Assembly: GCA_016705695.1 (NCBI GenBank)
Contig: JADJLA010000002.1
Location: 124,001 to 188,000, forward strand
Reading direction: 5' to 3'
Length of the DNA: 64,000 bases
Source of the DNA: Sphingobacteriaceae bacterium
GTDB taxonomy: Bacteria > Bacteroidota > Bacteroidia > B-17B0 > Aurantibacillaceae
Shown here: positions 36,472 through 46,217 of the stretch, piece after piece
Position numbering within the stretch: the stretch's first letter is position 1
How the letters are laid out: each line of letters begins with the position of its first letter
Notes under the pieces: generated by a model
What the model was told of the DNA's origin: nothing
The model's database searches: none
The model's input: only the letters and a program-made list of their open reading frames with translations
Position numbers and translations under genes: made by a program

Positions 36472-36566
36472 AGCCACGGAGACGCGGAGGCACGGAGAAA
36501 ATACAAGGTTAACCACTCAGACAATACAACCGGAAGCTCCGTGCCTCCGCGTCTCCGTGGCAAAAA
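36472..36566. repeat. Palindromic repeat, family 3 (CGGAG type), copy 2
   Basis: The arms GCCACGGAGACGCGGAGGCA and TGCCTCCGCGTCTCCGTGGC are perfectly complementary, and the complementarity extends further inward to CGGAG / CTCCG. It lies between the 3' end of the ABC-F gene and the 5' end of the GldM-C-like gene, both on the minus strand. Confidence 0.92.
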
Positions 36567-36568
36567 AT

Positions 36569-38185
36569 TTACTTATAAAGCTTCTCCCTTTGCTCTTTCA
36601 CCGCCGGACTAGCCAAATACTCATCATACGTCATGGCCTTATCAATAATTCCCTTTGGAGTTAATTCTATCACGCGATTAGCAACTGTTTGCATTAATTC
36701 GTGGTCATGGCTGGTAAATAAAATTGTACCGGCGTAATCTTTCAAGGCATCGTTGTAGGCAATAATACTTTCCAGGTCTAAATGATTGGTTGGTTCTTCT
36801 AAAATTAAAAAATTTGGGTTAGCCAACATTACTCTACTGGTCATGCAACGTACTTTTTCTCCTCCGCTTAATACGCTTACGTTCTTCAAAACCTCTTCGC
36901 CGCTAAACAGCATCTTTCCTAAAAATCCGCGCACATAACTTTCATCTTTGTTGGCGCTATACTGACGTAACCAATCAATTAAATTATAATCGCCTTTAAA
37001 ATACGAGTTATTATCGTTTGGTAAATGACCTTTAAAAATAGTTGTACCAAATGTATAGGTTCCGCTATCCGGCTTTTCAATATCCGCCAAAATATTAAAC
37101 AGCGCTGTAATTGCTAATTGATTTCTGCTTACAAAAGCGATCTTATCTCCTTTTTTTAAATTGATGTGTACATCCTTAAAAAAGAATTTTCCTTCGCTAT
37201 CTTTTTTAGCTAAACCTTCTATCAACAATAACTGATCACCTGCCTCGCGTTCTTGCTTAAAAATAATACCAGGGTATTTACGTGTGCTTGCCGGGATTTC
37301 ATCAACCGTTAATTTATCTAATAATTTTTTACGACTGGTTGCTTGGCTACTTTTACTGGCGTTGGCACTAAACCTGCGAACGAACTCTTGTAACTCCGCG
37401 CGTTTATCCTCAATTTTTTTATTGGAATCGCTGCGTTGTTTTAATTGCAACTGACTCATATGATACCAAAAACTATAATTACCAGTGTAAGTTTGTAATT
37501 TACCATAATCAATATCGCAAATATGCGTACACACAGCATCTAAAAAGTGCCTATCGTGACTTATCACAATTACCGTATTCATAAAATCGGCCAAGTAATT
37601 CTCTAACCAACTAATGGTATCAATATCCAGGTCGTTGGTTGGCTCGTCTAATAATAAAATATCAGGATTTCCAAACAACGCTTGCGCTAATAAAACTTTT
37701 ACACGCTCTTTACCATTTAGATCTTTCACTAATTTAAAATGCTGATCAGGCATAATTCCCATATTGGTCAACATTCCGGCCGCATCACTTTCTGCATTCC
37801 AACCATTGAGTTCCGAAAATTCCGCTTCCAGTTCGCTTGCTTTTATTCCGTCTGCTTCGGTAAAATCCGTTTTAGCATATATCAGATCTTTTTCTTTCAT
37901 GATGGCATACAAACGTTTGTTACCCATCAATACTGTATCAATTGCAGTAAATTCGTTGTACTCGCTATGATTTTGTTTAAGCACACTCATGCGTTGTCCC
38001 GGAGTTATACTCACCTGCCCTTTGGTTGGATCGATCTCTCCACTCAAAATTTTCATGAAGGTAGATTTGCCCGCTCCATTGGCACCAATAATGCCATAAC
38101 AATTTCCGGGAGTAAATTTTACTTCTACTTCATCAAATAAAACTCTTTTGCCAAACTGCAAACTAACGTTAGATACTGTGATCAT
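36569..38185 (-). CDS. ABC-F family ATPase, YbiT-like
   Basis: This 538-residue soluble protein has two ABC domains and no membrane span. The first Walker A is GANGAGKS (residues 34-41), with a degenerate signature (LNGKERVKV) and LLLDEPTNDLD. The linker contains Lys/Arg/Gln-rich coiled-coil sequence (SQLQLKQRSDSNKKIEDKRAE, split by KFVRRFSANAS-like text). The second domain has LSGGEKVRC and LEEPTNHLDLE. N-terminal text and the inter-domain layout match the YbiT/Uup-like translation factors. ABC-F proteins act on the ribosome, most as translation factors and some giving antibiotic protection; nothing here argues for resistance specifically. Confidence 0.92.
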   Translation of the reverse strand: MITVSNVSLQFGKRVLFDEVEVKFTPGNCYGIIGANGAGKSTFMKILSGEIDPTKGQVSITPGQRMSVLKQNHSEYNEFTAIDTVLMGNKRLYAIMKEKDLIYAKTDFTEADGIKASELEAEFSELNGWNAESDAAGMLTNMGIMPDQHFKLVKDLNGKERVKVLLAQALFGNPDILLLDEPTNDLDIDTISWLENYLADFMNTVIVISHDRHFLDAVCTHICDIDYGKLQTYTGNYSFWYHMSQLQLKQRSDSNKKIEDKRAELQEFVRRFSANASKSSQATSRKKLLDKLTVDEIPASTRKYPGIIFKQEREAGDQLLLIEGLAKKDSEGKFFFKDVHINLKKGDKIAFVSRNQLAITALFNILADIEKPDSGTYTFGTTIFKGHLPNDNNSYFKGDYNLIDWLRQYSANKDESYVRGFLGKMLFSGEEVLKNVSVLSGGEKVRCMTSRVMLANPNFLILEEPTNHLDLESIIAYNDALKDYAGTILFTSHDHELMQTVANRVIELTPKGIIDKAMTYDEYLASPAVKEQREKLYK

Positions 38186-38240
38186 CTTTTACTTAAAATA
38201 AGGCTGCAAATATAGTGAATAATTAGGGAAACTTTGAGGT

Positions 38241-38457
38241 TTTTAGAGGCAGAAACCGCAGAGGCATCTTCGATGCTCGCAGAGGTTTCGCAGAGGTCGC
38301 AGAGGATCACCAGAACCCGACAGGACCGTAGGTCCTGTTGCAACTCTGCGCTCTTAATTTAGGCGTTGCAACAAAATATTGGTAATTCCATAGCTCTGCG
38401 TTCTCTGCGTAACCTCTGCGTAGGCCGAAAGCCGCTCTGCGGTTTCTGCCTCTAAAA
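38241..38457. repeat. Long palindromic repeat, family 4 (CAGAG type)
   Basis: The outer arms TTTTAGAGGCAGAAACCGCA and TGCGGTTTCTGCCTCTAAAA are perfect, and further inward CGCAGAGG units pair with CCTCTGCG units. The centre holds a smaller perfect hairpin, ACAGGACC-GTA-GGTCCTGT. It fills most of the 340-nt gap between the divergently transcribed ABC-F and carboxylase genes. A minus-strand TATATTTG box (about 38205-38212) may serve the ABC-F gene. Confidence 0.9.
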
Positions 38458-38526
38458 CCATAACAATAAGCTCAAAATTCTTGTTTTTTAATGCCCCCAT
38501 AATCATTATATTTAACCCTTAGTTAT

Positions 38527-40089
38527 ATGGAAACCCTAAAGAGCCCTATGCAAAACAAGTTACAATTATTAGAAGATAAAAAAGCCGAAGCACAATTAGG
38601 CGGCGGACAAAAACGTATTGACGCGCAACACAAAAAAGGCAAGTTAACAGCTCGCGAGCGTGTGCATTTATTAATGGATGAAAATTCATTTGAAGAAATT
38701 GGCATGATGGTAACGCATCGCAGCAACGATTTTGGTTTAGAAAAAGAACAATATTTAGGCGATGGTGTTGTAACAGGATATGGAACTATTAACGGACGAT
38801 TAGTATATGTTTTCTCGCAAGATTTTACGGTTTTTGGAGGATCGCTAAGCGAAACGCACGCCGAAAAAATTTGTAAAATAATGGATCTTGCCATGCAAAA
38901 TGGCGCCCCGGTTATTGGATTAAATGATAGCGGTGGAGCTCGTATTCAAGAGGGCGTTGTATCTTTAGGTGGATATGCCGATATTTTTTATCGCAATGTA
39001 CGAAGCAGTGGGGTAATTCCTCAGTTGAGCGCTATAATGGGTCCTTGCGCTGGTGGCGCGGTGTATAGTCCTGCCATGACCGATTTTATTTTAATGGTTG
39101 AAAATACAAGTTATATGTTTGTTACAGGGCCTAACGTTGTAAAAACTGTTACGCACGAAGAAGTAACCAGCGAAGAATTGGGTGGAGCTATGACGCACGC
39201 TACAAAAAGCGGCGTTACACATTTTGCTTGTGCTAACGAAGTGGAAGCTATTACAAATATTAAAACCTTATTGAGTTTTATGCCGCAAAATTGTGAGGAA
39301 GATGCACCAAGCATTCCTTACGAGAGCGGAGATGAGATACGCACAGAATTAAATAAAATTATTCCTGAAAATTCTAACCAACCGTATGATATTCGCGAAG
39401 TAATTGAAAATGTAATTGATTCAGATTCGTTTTGCGAAGTGCACAAACATTTTGCCGAAAATATTGTAGTTAGTTTTGCGCGTTTGGCCGGAAAAAGTAT
39501 TGGCATTGTTGCTAACCAACCTGCGGTATTAGCAGGTGTATTAGATATTCATTCTTCTACAAAAGCAGCGCGCTTTGTGCGTTTTTGCGATTGCTTTAAT
39601 ATTCCGTTGTTGGTATTTGAAGATGTTCCGGGCTTTTTACCGGGCACTGATCAAGAGTGGAATGCCATTATTACTAACGGCGCCAAATTATTGTACGCGT
39701 TTAGCGAAGCAACTGTTCCGCGCATTACAGTAATTACGCGTAAAGCTTATGGTGGCGCGTATGATGTAATGAACAGCAAACACATTGGAGCCGATATGAA
39801 TTACGCTTGGCCAAGTGCAGAAATTGCCGTAATGGGTGCCAAAGGTGCTGCCGAAATTATTTTTAAGGGCGAAATTGCCGCGGCTAAAAATAAAGATGAA
39901 AAGTGGAAAGAAAAAGAAGCCGAATACCAAACCATGTTTGCCAACCCTTACCGCGCTGCCGAGCGTGGATTTATTGATGAAGTTATTAAGCCAGAGGAAA
40001 CGCGAATGAAATTAATACGCGCATTTAAAATGCTGGAAAATAAAGTTGATAAATTACCAAAGAAAAAACATGGGAACATTCCTTTGTAA
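38527..40089 (+). CDS. Acyl-CoA carboxylase, beta (carboxyltransferase) subunit
   Basis: This 520-residue biotin-dependent carboxyltransferase belongs to the propionyl-CoA carboxylase beta/MmdA group. It has the KGKLTARERVHLLMDENSFEE N-terminus and the acyl-CoA oxyanion segment NDSGGARIQEGVVSLGGYADIF. VSLGGY is followed by MGPCAGGAVYSPAMTDFI, and the C-domain carries VFEDVPGFLPG and ITRKAYGGAYDVM. It carboxylates propionyl-CoA or a similar acyl-CoA using carboxybiotin from an alpha subunit that is not in this window. Propionyl-CoA supply could link to PHA monomer choice, but that is speculative. Confidence 0.92.
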   Translation: METLKSPMQNKLQLLEDKKAEAQLGGGQKRIDAQHKKGKLTARERVHLLMDENSFEEIGMMVTHRSNDFGLEKEQYLGDGVVTGYGTINGRLVYVFSQDFTVFGGSLSETHAEKICKIMDLAMQNGAPVIGLNDSGGARIQEGVVSLGGYADIFYRNVRSSGVIPQLSAIMGPCAGGAVYSPAMTDFILMVENTSYMFVTGPNVVKTVTHEEVTSEELGGAMTHATKSGVTHFACANEVEAITNIKTLLSFMPQNCEEDAPSIPYESGDEIRTELNKIIPENSNQPYDIREVIENVIDSDSFCEVHKHFAENIVVSFARLAGKSIGIVANQPAVLAGVLDIHSSTKAARFVRFCDCFNIPLLVFEDVPGFLPGTDQEWNAIITNGAKLLYAFSEATVPRITVITRKAYGGAYDVMNSKHIGADMNYAWPSAEIAVMGAKGAAEIIFKGEIAAAKNKDEKWKEKEAEYQTMFANPYRAAERGFIDEVIKPEETRMKLIRAFKMLENKVDKLPKKKHGNIPL

Positions 40090-40344
40090 AACTATACTTC
40101 CGGTTTTAATATTTATCCTTTGTTTGTATTTGGGCAATCAACGTATTCGCCCACAAAGGCTGAGTTAACGCAGACACTCCTACCTATATTATTAATTACT
40201 AATTACTGTATCTAACCAGCCCCTGGTGCAATTTGGCGAGATCGGTTCTCGTTCGCGCGCAAAAACAGCGGCCCCTTCGGGAAATTTGTTTGCGGCTCAC
40301 TAATAAAGTAAGTATCTTTAAAGTACATTTTGTCGGTTAAGTAA

Positions 40345-40374
40345 GTTGATGCTTCGAAAGCCCACCTACTTTTG
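40345..40374 (+). promoter_or_regulatory. Promoter of the OmpA-like gene (one of two candidates)
   Basis: GTTG at 40345-40348, an 18-nt spacer and TACTTTTG at 40367-40374, 51 nt before the ATG. A second candidate upstream is TTTG (40289-40292), 20 nt, TATCTTTA (40313-40320). The rest of the 40090-40425 gap holds only a possible decayed secreted ORF (40070-40214). Confidence 0.5.
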
Positions 40375-40425
40375 CTTGCCACACTAAAAACAAAATAAAG
40401 AAAACTAAACCTTAAAAATACAATT

Positions 40426-41256
40426 ATGAAAAATCAATTTATCGCTTTATTAATTATGATCACTTCCTTTTGTTATGGACAAGATAAAAAGGGCTGTGAA
40501 ACTATAGAACCCACTTATATAAATCGTTTACCCGGTTATCGAATTAACGATTGTGAGGAAAGTGAATATAAAGAGCCCGAATTTATATATTACACGGGAA
40601 GTCCTGCAAAGGCAGTTAAAATTGATAAAGGGGGCAAATACCGTCAAATTATCTATTTTAAAAATGAAGGCGAAACAAGAAAATTCAGCAGCTCGCAAAT
40701 TCTTAATAATTACTTTAACGCCATTACAAAAGTAAAAGGGATAGAACTCTCTAAAGATAAAACCATGTTCAAAGCCAGTATTAATGGAAAAGAAGTTTAT
40801 ATCCAAATTAAGGCGGGCAATTCTTCAGATGTCTCTAACTATATTGTTGAGATATTGGAAGTAGAGCCTATGCAGCAAGATATTAAGGTAGATCTAAAAG
40901 AAGCAATTGACAGTGATGGCAAGATAGCTCTCTATGGCATTCTTTTTGACGTGAATAAGGCCACCATAAAATCTGAATCTGAAAAAGCACTGCAATCTGT
41001 AATTGATTATCTTGTTTCGAACCCATCGGTAAAAATTATTGTTGTTGGCCATACAGACAATACGGGAATTTTCGCATCTAATATTGCCCTGTCTAAAGAA
41101 AGAGCTAAAGCTGTGGTAGAATACCTTGTAACTAAGGGCAAAATAAATGCGTCTCGACTTATGCCTGATGGCGTGGGATCATTATGTCCGGTTTCAACTA
41201 ACACAACAGAAGCAGGAAAAAATTTAAACAGAAGAGTGGAAATTGTTAAACAATAA
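40426..41256 (+). CDS. OmpA-family protein
   Basis: This 276-residue protein has a signal peptide (ends CYGQ). An N-terminal domain of about 150 residues, without recognised motif, is followed by a complete C-terminal OmpA domain: LYGILFDVNKATIKSESEKAL, IIVVGHTDNTG, ALSKERAKAVVEYLV and NRRVEIVK. The domain binds the diaminopimelate peptide of peptidoglycan, so the protein should link the outer membrane or a lipoprotein layer to the wall. No barrel is evident. It appears to be transcribed alone, with two possible promoters. Confidence 0.9.
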   Translation: MKNQFIALLIMITSFCYGQDKKGCETIEPTYINRLPGYRINDCEESEYKEPEFIYYTGSPAKAVKIDKGGKYRQIIYFKNEGETRKFSSSQILNNYFNAITKVKGIELSKDKTMFKASINGKEVYIQIKAGNSSDVSNYIVEILEVEPMQQDIKVDLKEAIDSDGKIALYGILFDVNKATIKSESEKALQSVIDYLVSNPSVKIIVVGHTDNTGIFASNIALSKERAKAVVEYLVTKGKINASRLMPDGVGSLCPVSTNTTEAGKNLNRRVEIVKQ

Positions 41257-41452
41257 TTGACAAAGTGTTTTTTTAAAACCAGCCTATAACAGCCAGTAAA
41301 CATTAGAACTAAAAATCCAACGATCATTAAATCTATAGAGAATTAATCAAATATGATAGCTGATAGAAAAATGGAAGGCCCGAACAAATATTAGAACTCG
41401 CTTCGACAAAAAAGTTTAACAAAGCATAAAAAACATATTAAAGCAATACTCA

Positions 41453-42022
41453 ATGCCCACCAAAAGTAAGAACACTCTATCGCCAAAACAAACCGAAGAA
41501 CTTCTTAAAACATTAAAAACGCGTTTTGAAAAAAACTTGAACCGCCATAAAGGTATTGACTGGGCAAAAGTAAACGCCAAACTTATTGCTAATACGGAAA
41601 AACTATGGTCGCTCAACGAAATGGAAAAAACAGGTGGAGAACCTGATGTAATACGCTTTGATAAAAAAACAAATTTCTATATATTTTGCGATTGTTCGGC
41701 CGAAAGTCCTGCAGGCCGCCGAAGTTTTTGCTACGATCAAGAAGCACTCAATGCACGAAAAGAGCACAAGCCAAAAAATAGCGCCATTCATATGGCTACT
41801 TCTATGGATATTGAAATTTTATCGGAAGAGCAATACCGCGAACTTCAAAAGCTTGGGAGCTTTGATTTAAAAACATCTAGCTGGGTAAGAACACCTGCGG
41901 ATATTAGAAAACTTGGCGGCGCCATTTTTTGTGATCGACGCTACAACACCGTATTTGTTTATCATAATGGCGCCGAATCTTATTATGCCTCTAGAGGTTT
42001 TAGAAATTTACTAAAAATTTAA
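41453..42022 (+). CDS. DUF4256 protein
   Basis: This 189-residue cytoplasmic protein matches the DUF4256 family along its full length: LLKTLKTRFEKNLNRHKGIDW, VIRFDKKTNFYIFCDCSAESPAGRRS, RKLGGAIFCDRRYNTVFVYHNGAESYYASRGF. No enzymatic motif is known for the family. It stands alone and is separated from both neighbours by more than 150 nt. Confidence 0.9.
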   Translation: MPTKSKNTLSPKQTEELLKTLKTRFEKNLNRHKGIDWAKVNAKLIANTEKLWSLNEMEKTGGEPDVIRFDKKTNFYIFCDCSAESPAGRRSFCYDQEALNARKEHKPKNSAIHMATSMDIEILSEEQYRELQKLGSFDLKTSSWVRTPADIRKLGGAIFCDRRYNTVFVYHNGAESYYASRGFRNLLKI

Positions 42023-42185
42023 TGCAATTTTAAAATATCTTCTTTGCTTCACTCCTACGCAAATGCTGTAAAGGAAAGCGTTAAGTTAACTAATACTCAT
42101 TTGTGGTCTGTCCTGCTGACCTTAGTATTTAAATACACTTTGTGCTCCAAAAATAATTATGTACCTTCATGTAAAACCAAATCAC

Positions 42186-43691
42186 ATGAAACAACTTTTA
42201 TTTTTTACTGCCATTTGTTTTGCAAGTATTTCAAACGCTACTATTTGGAATGTTGGTCCATCGCAAACTTATACTGTGCCAAGTCAAGTACGACTTTTAG
42301 TGCAAGACGGAGACACTATTCGTATTGACGGTGGTGTTTATGCAAATGACGTTGCCAAATGGGTAAAAAAGAATTTAAAATTCATTGGCTTAGGAACAGG
42401 CTCTAATCGTACCATAATACAATCAACTGGTGATATAGCTAACGGAAAAGGCATTTGGGTTTTTGAAACTCCGGGAACATGCGATAATCCCTATATTGAG
42501 AACATTGTATTTGATGGCGCTCAAGTATCAGATGCCAATGGTGGAAATGGAGCGGGCATTCGCTTTCAGGCAAAAGATATTACGGTAAAAAATTGCAAGT
42601 TCATTAATTGTCAAAATGGGATACTGGAAGGCAATGGAAGTGTAACTACAAGTAATGTGATGCTATTAAATTCGGAATTTGAGAATAATGGCTATCAATT
42701 ACCAAACGATCCAACACACTCAGGATACGAACATCACATTTACATAAGTGCCAGTGCCGATACGTTATGGGTTGAGAACTGCTATTTTCATCGTCCTCGC
42801 GGACAAGCTAACTCCCTTAAAACTCGCGCACAACGCAGTTATATTTTGTACAACCTTATTGACGAAGAAGCTACAGGTTACGGAAGTTGGGAATTGAATA
42901 TTGCACAAGGTGGATTAAATGTGATCGTAGGGAATGTGATTATCCAAGGAACATCAGGAGCTAACCACGGAATGATAAGTTACGATGCGGCAACAAATGT
43001 TTTAGAGGACTTTTACTTTGTAAACAATACAGTGATCAACAAATACGTTGGTGCCATTAAATATTTTAATGTTACACCGGCTACAGGAATAAATACCTAC
43101 AAGATCTATAATAATATTTTTGCATCGGTTGCAGCAGCTACCAATACTATTTTCTCGGCCAATGTACCATCTGTTTTAGATTCGTTGCGTAATATTTTTG
43201 CTCCAAATTATTTAACGTTGGGTTTTACAAATCCTAGTACAAATGATTATTCATTATTACCAACAGCAACGTTGGCTATTAATACCGGTACAAATGCCGG
43301 AACAACCAACACCGCTTTTTCTTTAATACCAAATAAAGCATATCAATCGTTCACAACAGCTTTAGTAACTCGTACCATTTCAGGACTCGCTATTGACAGA
43401 GGCGCTTACGAGTATTATTTTCCAAGTACCGATATTTCAGAAAAACACTTGGTTACTAGTTTTTCTATTTATCCCAACCCATTTAATTATCAAACTATTA
43501 TAAAATTTAGTGTTGAGCAAAAAAATACACGCATTTTATTAATGGACGTTTTTGGCAAAGAAGTGAGGTCAATTATTTTTTCAGGTACACAATTTGTGTT
43601 AGAAAAAAATGAATTAAGCTCAGGTGTTTATTTTGTAAAGATCGAAGATGAGCTAAGAAACAGCATTAGCAAAAAATTAATACTCGAGTAA
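42186..43691 (+). CDS. Secreted parallel beta-helix protein with T9SS sorting domain
   Basis: I chose the ATG at 42186 because it starts a clean signal peptide (MKQLLFFTAICFASISNA); an upstream in-frame ATG at 42159 would add nine residues before it. The mature protein, about 480 residues, is a right-handed beta-helix (pectate-lyase-like/NosD-like pattern: DGDTIRIDGGVY, ENIVFDGAQ, VKNCKFINCQNG, NCYFHRPRG). It ends with a RGAYEY motif analogous to the GADE end of other beta-helices, and a type A sorting domain (YPNPFNYQTI, SSGVYFVKI). It may be a polysaccharide-binding or lyase-like surface protein; catalytic residues were not identified. Confidence 0.88.
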   Translation: MKQLLFFTAICFASISNATIWNVGPSQTYTVPSQVRLLVQDGDTIRIDGGVYANDVAKWVKKNLKFIGLGTGSNRTIIQSTGDIANGKGIWVFETPGTCDNPYIENIVFDGAQVSDANGGNGAGIRFQAKDITVKNCKFINCQNGILEGNGSVTTSNVMLLNSEFENNGYQLPNDPTHSGYEHHIYISASADTLWVENCYFHRPRGQANSLKTRAQRSYILYNLIDEEATGYGSWELNIAQGGLNVIVGNVIIQGTSGANHGMISYDAATNVLEDFYFVNNTVINKYVGAIKYFNVTPATGINTYKIYNNIFASVAAATNTIFSANVPSVLDSLRNIFAPNYLTLGFTNPSTNDYSLLPTATLAINTGTNAGTTNTAFSLIPNKAYQSFTTALVTRTISGLAIDRGAYEYYFPSTDISEKHLVTSFSIYPNPFNYQTIIKFSVEQKNTRILLMDVFGKEVRSIIFSGTQFVLEKNELSSGVYFVKIEDELRNSISKKLILE

Positions 43692-43953
43692 ATTCAATCA
43701 AATGCACTTAATTTTGTTGCTTTTCTCGCTCCGCTCCATCTTCGCGTTTGTTGAAGACTTGTAAATATACAGGATCGTTAGCGACGAGCTAGGCGCGGTC
43801 ATCGCTGGTAAAAAGCATTTGATAAAAAGATTATACCCTAGCGCTTTGGAATATCTATAAAACCACAGCAATTATCTTAACAGTACAATGAGTATAACAT
43901 CTCACTTATCAATCACTCAATAGAAGTCATAATGACTAATTTTAGATCCAACT

Positions 43954-45369
43954 ATGGAATTTATTTCGGTATTTGACATGCTCAAAATAGGTGTAGGCCC
44001 TTCCAGCTCACACACTTTGGGTCCATGGAGAGCGGCTCAAAAATTTATTGAAGAATTGAAAGAAAAAGAAATCCTCTCAAAAACAAATGCTTTGCAGGTT
44101 AGTTTATTTGGCTCTCTTTCACTCACTGGTAAAGGTCATGCCACTGACCTGGCAGTTTTACTCGGATTGAACGGTCAAGATCCCGTGAAAATTCCTATTG
44201 AAAATATTCATCATATCACCAAGTCTATCAAAATAAAAAACATTCTTCTGTTAGACAATAAGTACCCAATTGCTTTTTCTGTAGAAAATGACATTTTGTT
44301 CAACAAGCAATTTTTATCCTTTCATGCAAACGCCTTAACATTTACAGCACAGTTCGAAGATCGATCTTATTCCTCTACATTCTATTCCATTGGAGGTGGA
44401 TTTGTTGTGAAAGAAAATAGTGAGGGGTCACAAATAAAAACAGAAAAACAATTTCCATTTCCCATTCAAAATGCAGATCAATTGCTTGAGTATTGTATTC
44501 GGGAAAACACAAAAATATCGGAAATTGTTTACGAAAATGAAAAAGTACTTAGAAGTGAAATTGAAATAAAAAATGAACTCACAAGTATTTGGAACACCAT
44601 GCTCGAATGCATGTACACAGGTTGCCATACCGAAGGAACACTGCCTGGCGGGCTAAATGTAAAAAGAAGAGCTTTTGATATTCATCAGGGAATTAAAGGA
44701 AATTTACCCTACTCTACTCCTGAAGAATGGCTTCAAACGATCAGAAAAACGGAAGTAAAATTCAGACAAATATTAAAATGGGTAAGTTGTTTTGCGTTGG
44801 CTGTAAATGAAGTAAATGCATCGCTTGGAAGAGTGGTAACCGCACCAACAAATGGAAGTGCAGGTGTGATTCCTTCAGTATTGATGTACTATATAGTGAT
44901 AGAAAATCACAAAGCAAATAAAGAACACATCCACCAATTTCTATTAGTTGCAGGTGAGCTTGGAAGCATTTTTAAAAAAGGCGCTACCATTTCGGCCGCC
45001 ATGGGTGGCTGTCAGGCTGAAATTGGAGTTTCGAGCGCCATGGCTGCAGGAGCTTTATGTGAACTAATGGGAGGAACACCCGAGCAGGTATTAATGGCCG
45101 CCGAAATTGCGATGGAACATCATTTAGGTTTAACCTGCGATCCAATAGCCGGTTTGGTGCAAATACCATGCATCGAACGAAATGCCATGGGAGCTATTAA
45201 AGCAATTAATGCAGCGGAATTAGCAATGGAAACGGATGCTAAAAATGCAATTGTACCATTAGACAAAGTGATCGCCACCATGTGGGAAACGGCAAAAGCA
45301 ATGAATTCAAAATTCAAAGAAACAAGTGAAGGTGGCCTTGCTGTTGCGGTTAACTTGCCGGATTGTTGA
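43954..45369 (+). CDS. sdaA: L-serine ammonia-lyase, [4Fe-4S]-dependent single-chain type
   Basis: The enzyme deaminates L-serine to pyruvate and ammonia. This 471-residue protein contains both the beta-like N-domain (SVFDMLKIGVGPSSSHTLGPWRAA) and the alpha domain in one chain. The conserved cysteines for the cluster are visible in YTGCHTEGTLPGG, AMGGCQAEIGVSSAMAAGA and LTCDPIAGLVQIPCIERNAMG. The -7-like box TAATTTTA (43937-43944) ends 9 nt before the ATG. The 260-nt stretch upstream (43692-43953) has no gene that I can support. Confidence 0.94.
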   Translation: MEFISVFDMLKIGVGPSSSHTLGPWRAAQKFIEELKEKEILSKTNALQVSLFGSLSLTGKGHATDLAVLLGLNGQDPVKIPIENIHHITKSIKIKNILLLDNKYPIAFSVENDILFNKQFLSFHANALTFTAQFEDRSYSSTFYSIGGGFVVKENSEGSQIKTEKQFPFPIQNADQLLEYCIRENTKISEIVYENEKVLRSEIEIKNELTSIWNTMLECMYTGCHTEGTLPGGLNVKRRAFDIHQGIKGNLPYSTPEEWLQTIRKTEVKFRQILKWVSCFALAVNEVNASLGRVVTAPTNGSAGVIPSVLMYYIVIENHKANKEHIHQFLLVAGELGSIFKKGATISAAMGGCQAEIGVSSAMAAGALCELMGGTPEQVLMAAEIAMEHHLGLTCDPIAGLVQIPCIERNAMGAIKAINAAELAMETDAKNAIVPLDKVIATMWETAKAMNSKFKETSEGGLAVAVNLPDC

Positions 45370-45613
45370 TCATCCTATAAGACTGCATGGGCAAAAAAAA
45401 TATACGGCAAACGAATTAAAGCCTGAGTTTACCGCAAAATGATTGGGTAAACAACTAATCCTTCAATCAACGTGATGAAAAGCACGATCTAATGTATTAA
45501 GTCCTCAATCCTATCAGTATGTGATGTTATCCGTATTGCGATCTTAATAAATCGTTTAAAACAGATGTTGGTTACCTCGCATTTTACTTATCTTCATACA
45601 AAACCCTCAGTGA

Positions 45614-46177
45614 ATGAAACAAAATATTATTTTCGCGATCCTTGGCTTAGTATTTGCATTACAACCCTTAAGCGCGCAAACAGATAGCACCAAAAAGAAA
45701 AGCAAATTGTTTGAATTAAGTTTTGGGCAATCGGTATTGTTCGTTCCCAATTCGCAACTCGATAGCATCCGAAAGAACTCTTCTATAATTGTTCCAACAA
45801 ATGCTATTTTATTTTTAGCCGTGCTAAGACCAACTAAAAATATCAGGATCCCATTATTTTTTAATTTGCCAACGCAAACAAAACAATATATAGTGAATGG
45901 AGAGATCATTAACGAAAAAGCATCTGTTACATTTGGTACAGGTGTACAATTTAAACTATTTCATATCCATCTCGATTCACGATCGAGGATAGAATTTGAA
46001 GTTGGGCCACTTGCCAGTTTTATTTTTAATAAGCGAAATGATATAGTTGTAGCTCCCGTTTTGGCAGGACGCTTTCGCATCATACAAGGCGATCGGTTTA
46101 CCATGTACTTAGGCTGTAGTTATTCTATGGGGATAAAAGCCTTGGGTATTTTGTATGGAACAGGGTCGGTTTTTTAA
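45614..46177 (+). CDS. Exported protein of unknown function, probably outer-membrane beta-rich
   Basis: This 187-residue protein has a signal peptide ending LSAQ. The mature protein has alternating hydrophobic strands (VTFGTGVQFKLFHIHL, IEFEVGPLASFIF, APVLAGRFRIIQ, FTMYLGCSYSMGI) ending in an aromatic residue, like a small outer-membrane barrel or barrel-like domain. I know no family for it. It follows an about 240-nt gap after the serine dehydratase gene, in which I see nothing. Confidence 0.7.
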   Translation: MKQNIIFAILGLVFALQPLSAQTDSTKKKSKLFELSFGQSVLFVPNSQLDSIRKNSSIIVPTNAILFLAVLRPTKNIRIPLFFNLPTQTKQYIVNGEIINEKASVTFGTGVQFKLFHIHLDSRSRIEFEVGPLASFIFNKRNDIVVAPVLAGRFRIIQGDRFTMYLGCSYSMGIKALGILYGTGSVF

Positions 46178-46217
46178 ACTTCTAGTGATTCTCCTATTCA
46201 TTTACTAAATTTATGTT

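Noticed and set aside
36569..38185. ABC-F gene as an antibiotic-resistance determinant
   Set aside because: Its motifs fit the housekeeping YbiT-like group, and no resistance genes or mobile elements surround it.
22158..38457. Short repeated units (CGCAAAG, CGGAG, CGCAGAG) considered as a CRISPR array
   Set aside because: The units are not equal-length direct repeats with unique spacers; they form inverted arms, and no cas gene is present.
43692..43953. Candidate small RNA with GC-richer hairpins between the beta-helix protein and the serine dehydratase
   Set aside because: The complementary segments are short and scattered, and I could not find a consensus promoter with a matching terminator.
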